Part shown: piece after piece, positions 63,889 to 64,000 of the stretch
Position numbering within the stretch: the first letter of the stretch is position 1
Layout of the letters: every line of letters starts with the position of its first letter
DNA from: Lingula anatina
Taxonomy: Eukaryota > Brachiopoda > Lingulata > Lingulida > Lingulidae
Length of the DNA stretch: 64,000 bases
Assembly (NCBI RefSeq): GCF_001039355.2
Contig: NW_019775624.1
Span: 29,282-93,281, forward strand
Direction: 5' to 3'
Made by a program: the position numbers and the translations under genes
Notes under the pieces: model-generated
Seen by the model: the letters and a program-made list of their open reading frames with translations, nothing else
Database searches by the model: none
Told to the model about the DNA's origin: nothing

Positions 63889-64000
63889 TTTTATATGGTA
63901 CTGTATAAATAATGAGTACTTCTTAAACAAAAATATAAAAGAAGTAACAACAAAGCAAAAATACTGGAAACAATTATAACTAGAAACAATTTTCACTTTT
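63889..64000. repeat. Direct repeat, right copy, cut by window end
   Basis: Partner of 63189-63305. Confidence 0.9.

Larger units (their letters stand above)
62439..64000. other. 3' end of window, no supported gene
   Basis: AT-rich with a poly-C run at ~62502. It contains a direct repeat pair (63189 and 63889) and a short ORF at 63650. No exon of a known family is recognised. Confidence 0.5.

Noticed and set aside
1-64000. CRISPR arrays, operons, bacterial mobile elements, tRNA or rRNA genes
   Set aside because: None seen. The direct repeats present are microsatellites, minisatellites or zinc-finger units, and the genome is eukaryotic.

Overview
The window is eukaryotic nuclear DNA from an animal. 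Its genes have GT-AG introns, it is AT-rich, and it is full of short palindromic (foldback) transposable elements and microsatellites. Two genes are clear orthologues of conserved metazoan genes: EBAG9/RCAS1 and BLOC1S5/Muted. No vertebrate-type interspersed repeats are seen. A bilaterian invertebrate, probably a lophotrochozoan such as a mollusc, fits best. That placement is inference; the sequence alone does not fix the phylum. Four single 'n' characters (18349, 23920, 56006, 59436) look like contig joins, and two of them lie at junctions of near-identical tandem copies.

Layout. 1-5875: no gene; foldback elements and simple repeats. 5947-6477 (+) and 9325-10008 (+): two small unannotated proteins that share a motif (Y-x-T-[DN]-F-x3-QY-[DN]-P-[ND]-E-x-RP), so probably distant paralogues. 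10009-13391: a dense patch of at least five foldback elements. 13392-15665 (-): a 23-finger C2H2 zinc-finger ORF with a recently expanded block of near-identical fingers and a decayed 5' side. 17416-47389 (+): a 14-exon gene for a ~1244-residue coiled-coil protein; every exon phase closes when exon 4 is used once. Its intron 4 holds an intronless antisense gene (21466-22962) for a coiled-coil protein with a CHORD-like Cys/His tail. Exon 4 plus that nested gene appear twice (19040-23919 and 23921-28813). 48536-51534 (-): a small charged helical protein converging tail-to-tail on the coiled-coil gene. 53071-54917 (+): EBAG9, head-to-head with the previous gene. 56045-58582 (+): BLOC1S5, followed by a second copy lacking exon 1 (59827-61340). 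62200-64000: foldback element, direct repeats, no supported gene.

How the parts relate. The genes do not form an obvious pathway. EBAG9 (Golgi/vesicle trafficking) and BLOC1S5 (lysosome-related organelle biogenesis) are both trafficking genes but are probably neighbours by chance. The most informative structural facts are these: a gene-in-intron arrangement; two tandem duplications with an n at the junction (probably unmerged haplotypes); and an insertion-site polymorphism of a 168-bp foldback transposon, seen by comparing the two BLOC1S5 copies, with an exact 5-bp target duplication. I did not find a convincing new multi-gene system. The nested CHORD-like gene, the two-gene QY-P-E motif family and the foldback element families are the best candidates for undescribed content.
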